NCBI GenBank assembly: GCA_945901025.1 | Contig: CAMDJW010000009.1 | Span: 1-64,000 of the forward strand | Length of the DNA stretch: 64,000 bases | Source of the DNA: Spirosoma fluviale | GTDB lineage: Bacteria > Bacteroidota > Bacteroidia > Cytophagales > Spirosomataceae | Direction of reading: 5' to 3' | In this document: positions 62,173 through 64,000 of the stretch, one piece after another | How the letters are laid out: each line of letters opens with the position of its first letter | Numbering within the stretch: the first letter of the stretch is position 1 | Made by a program: the position numbers and the translations under genes | The notes under the pieces: model-generated | Told to the model about the DNA's origin: nothing | Databases searched by the model: none | The model's input: the letters and a program-made list of their open reading frames with translations, nothing else

Positions 62173-63009
62173 ATGAAAATACTTATCTCTTTTGCCTTGT
62201 TCTTGTGCGTGACTAATTCATTAATGGCTCAAAAAATGAGTCAACCAAACGAATTAGTTGGTATACTAAAGCAATATTTTGAATCAAGTACTTCATCTGG
62301 ATCCAAGGCAAAACAAGCACAAAGAGCATTCGCCATCAAATCAGATTCGCTATTCATCTACTTTTATGATCCGGAGGATTTATTTACCAAAGGGGAATAT
62401 CGGGATACTAATGCGATCCCACTGGGCCAATTAGAAAAAGTGGTGGTGGTGTCAGGCCGAAGCGCAGAAGGTGTGGCGGGCGTAGGAATTCAATTTATTC
62501 CTAGGTTTATAGAACCTTCAATAGCTAAACCAAGAAGTGACAATAATGGAGCAGTGGGAGAAGTGAGTGCACAAAATTTATCACAGGTAGCGGCTGGAAC
62601 TTTGAATCAAAAAATGGCTGGCCAAGTTGCTGGGGTCACCGTAGGAAATGATAATTCCCCAGGCGGAGCAGCGATGGTACGTATTAGAGGATTTGGTTCT
62701 ATCAATGCCAATAGCCCTTTGTATGTGGTTGACGGGGTGCCCATCACCAACCTTAACACCATTAATCCCAATGATATCGAATCAGTTAATGTATTAAAGG
62801 ATCCGTCGACAACAGCCATTTACGGGGTGCGCGGTGCGAATGGAGTGGTATTAATCAAAACAAAAACGGGTGGGTCAACCACGTTTAAAATTCCGGATGA
62901 AATCTTACATCAAAAACCATTGCCCTATACATTATGGGTGTATGGTAAAAAAGCAAAAGAGTTTAAAAATCAAGGGATCGGGGAAAAGATTCTGGAGCTT
63001 TTGAAATAA
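62173..63009 (+). CDS. free-standing SusC-type TonB plug-domain protein
   Basis: A 278-aa exported protein with a signal peptide (MKILISFALFLCVTNSLMAQ). Residues about 20-115 form an uncharacterised domain ending in a VVVVSGRSAEGVAGVGI-like strand. Residues about 130-235 are a SusC/RagA-type plug: LNQKMAGQVAGVTVGNDNS, then MVRIRGFGSINANSPLYVVDGVPI, and AIYGVRGANGVVLIKTKTG. A short C-terminal helix follows instead of a barrel. It is not a broken receptor: the frame ends in a normal stop and no barrel sequence is downstream. Related stand-alone plug proteins exist in Bacteroidota, with unknown function. Confidence 0.85.
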   Translation: MKILISFALFLCVTNSLMAQKMSQPNELVGILKQYFESSTSSGSKAKQAQRAFAIKSDSLFIYFYDPEDLFTKGEYRDTNAIPLGQLEKVVVVSGRSAEGVAGVGIQFIPRFIEPSIAKPRSDNNGAVGEVSAQNLSQVAAGTLNQKMAGQVAGVTVGNDNSPGGAAMVRIRGFGSINANSPLYVVDGVPITNLNTINPNDIESVNVLKDPSTTAIYGVRGANGVVLIKTKTGGSTTFKIPDEILHQKPLPYTLWVYGKKAKEFKNQGIGEKILELLK

Positions 63010-63020
63010 ATCAGATACAT

Positions 63021-64000
63021 ATGATTCCCAATTTATCCAATTTTATTTCTAGGTTTAATCAATATATTCAGCATATAACATCCTCGAATCTTGGCACTTT
63101 AATTTTAAGTCTATCTATTTATCTACTTTTTTCTAGTATCTATTTCCCAGAATCTGTCTTCAAAAAGCTAAACAAATCCTTTAGTCAAAATGAAATCTTC
63201 ATTCAAGATTTTGTCAATCATAAAATTGATCATCCATTAGAAGCTACAAAAAACAAAGATGAAGGGGATCATTTCATGAAAAGAGAATTAAGGATAAGTC
63301 CTTATTTTGTTGGCAAGATATTTCATTTAAACGCCTTAAAACTTTTTTACCTACAATCACTCTCTTTAATTGCCTTTATTTGGCTTTTTTTTAACACCGT
63401 TAAAAAGCTGATGCAGAACGATGCTAGCATCGCATTTTGGTCGGTTCTAGCTATGTTATTTACCTACGTAGGACATTCATTTAATTACGACACCCTATTT
63501 TATGATTCATTTGCCTATTTAGGGCTCATGCTCTCAATTTATTTTTATGACAAAAAAGTATCTGTCTTATTTTTAGTTTTTAGCTTTTTCGTGGATGAAA
63601 GAGCCGTAATTCCATCGTTGGCTCTACCTATTTATTTCATCTTAAATAAATATAATCTTTCAAAAATTCCTAAGAAATTAATTGATGTATTTAGGTTACT
63701 TATTTTTAAAAATAAAAGTTTCTATTTTGTGGCCTTAAGCATCAGCGTGTATGTTATTATAAGAACAATCCTATATGTACAATTCAACTTAAAGACACCC
63801 GTAGGATCAAATTCAGGAGTAACCATTGGATTTGCATTGAGGCATGGAGCCAACATGATTTTTGCCATCTATTATGCATTGAAAATATTTTTTATTTTCC
63901 CAATGGTAGCTATCGGCACATTGACTGTTAAAAAGCATTATTGGTTAGCTATATCACTTTTCTTAATTTTTGTTGCCTGTTTAATGGTTTCGACTAGTGT
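63021..64000 (+). CDS. multi-pass membrane protein, cut by window end
   Basis: An open frame from ATG 63021 runs off the window (326 codons visible, no stop). It codes for a protein with about eight hydrophobic stretches (for example LGTLILSLSIYLLFSSIYF, SLIAFIWLFFNTV, VSVLFLVFSFFVDERAVIPSLALPIYFIL and YFVALSISVYVIIRTILYV). A charged loop lies between the first two. No domain is recognised; the layout resembles polytopic glycosyltransferase-like or DUF proteins in cell-surface gene sets. The start is 11 bases after the plug protein stop. Confidence 0.75.
   Translation, partial: MIPNLSNFISRFNQYIQHITSSNLGTLILSLSIYLLFSSIYFPESVFKKLNKSFSQNEIFIQDFVNHKIDHPLEATKNKDEGDHFMKRELRISPYFVGKIFHLNALKLFYLQSLSLIAFIWLFFNTVKKLMQNDASIAFWSVLAMLFTYVGHSFNYDTLFYDSFAYLGLMLSIYFYDKKVSVLFLVFSFFVDERAVIPSLALPIYFILNKYNLSKIPKKLIDVFRLLIFKNKSFYFVALSISVYVIIRTILYVQFNLKTPVGSNSGVTIGFALRHGANMIFAIYYALKIFFIFPMVAIGTLTVKKHYWLAISLFLIFVACLMVSTS

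Overview
The window is a dense stretch of chromosome (about 60 protein genes; no rRNA or tRNA gene recognised; no gap between genes over 300 bases) from a Bacteroidota bacterium, most likely of the order Cytophagales. The pointers are low GC, Bacteroidota-type promoters (TTTG, about 20 bases, TAnnTTTG), a protein with a C-terminal type IX secretion sorting domain, SusC/TonB-type outer-membrane proteins, the archaeal-style short ProRS, and families named from Bacteroidetes (BT_3928-like, DUF1599, YgiQ). A genus-level call (for example an Aquirufa-like freshwater genus) would be a guess.

Layout. 1-5760: a 65-base tandem repeat, rmuC, a minimal PhnA-like protein, ygiQ, and an S9 prolyl-oligopeptidase-family gene broken by two in-frame TAA codons. 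5920-12330: a complete six-gene ebo operon (eboA to eboF in order), the most intriguing system here; ebo clusters are widespread, were linked to precursor export in scytonemin synthesis in cyanobacteria, and make or move an unknown metabolite elsewhere. 12368-21028: a Spy-like periplasmic protein, then an exported sugar/sulfate-ester locus (Gfo/Idh/MocA oxidoreductase, sugar-phosphate-isomerase-like TIM barrel, parallel beta-helix protein, diheme cytochrome c, sulfatase, TonB-dependent receptor). 21112-22183: two tandem paralogous coiled-coil membrane-anchored proteins that differ by exactly one 7-residue and two 11-residue repeat units.

22195-36028: mostly housekeeping genes (leuS, a TauE/SafE permease, an FG-GAP type IX cargo, murF, ahcY with a clear promoter and terminator, purQ, lolA, ftsK, pyrD). 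36217-38822: alpha-E protein, Anbu-type proteasome-like protease and transglutaminase, a known conserved association that here lacks its usual ATP-grasp partner. 38819-53006: MlaE permease, SDR, tsaE, alanine dehydrogenase-like, xerD, aroQ, a class V aminotransferase, marC, RNase H, trmN6, a GT2 glycosyltransferase, tcdA, mogA, pabC-like, folP, DUF1599, a DoxX-like/thioredoxin-like protein and aroK.

53003-64000: a FadL/OmpP1-like barrel with an upstream low-complexity lipoprotein, proS, a cysteine desulfurase, glmM, a PfkB kinase, an AGE-family epimerase, a free-standing SusC-type plug protein and a membrane protein cut off by the window end. Coding is very compact: four convergent gene pairs share a 4-base stop overlap. 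A GGTAATA-type degenerate spacer sequence recurs in three intergenic sites.
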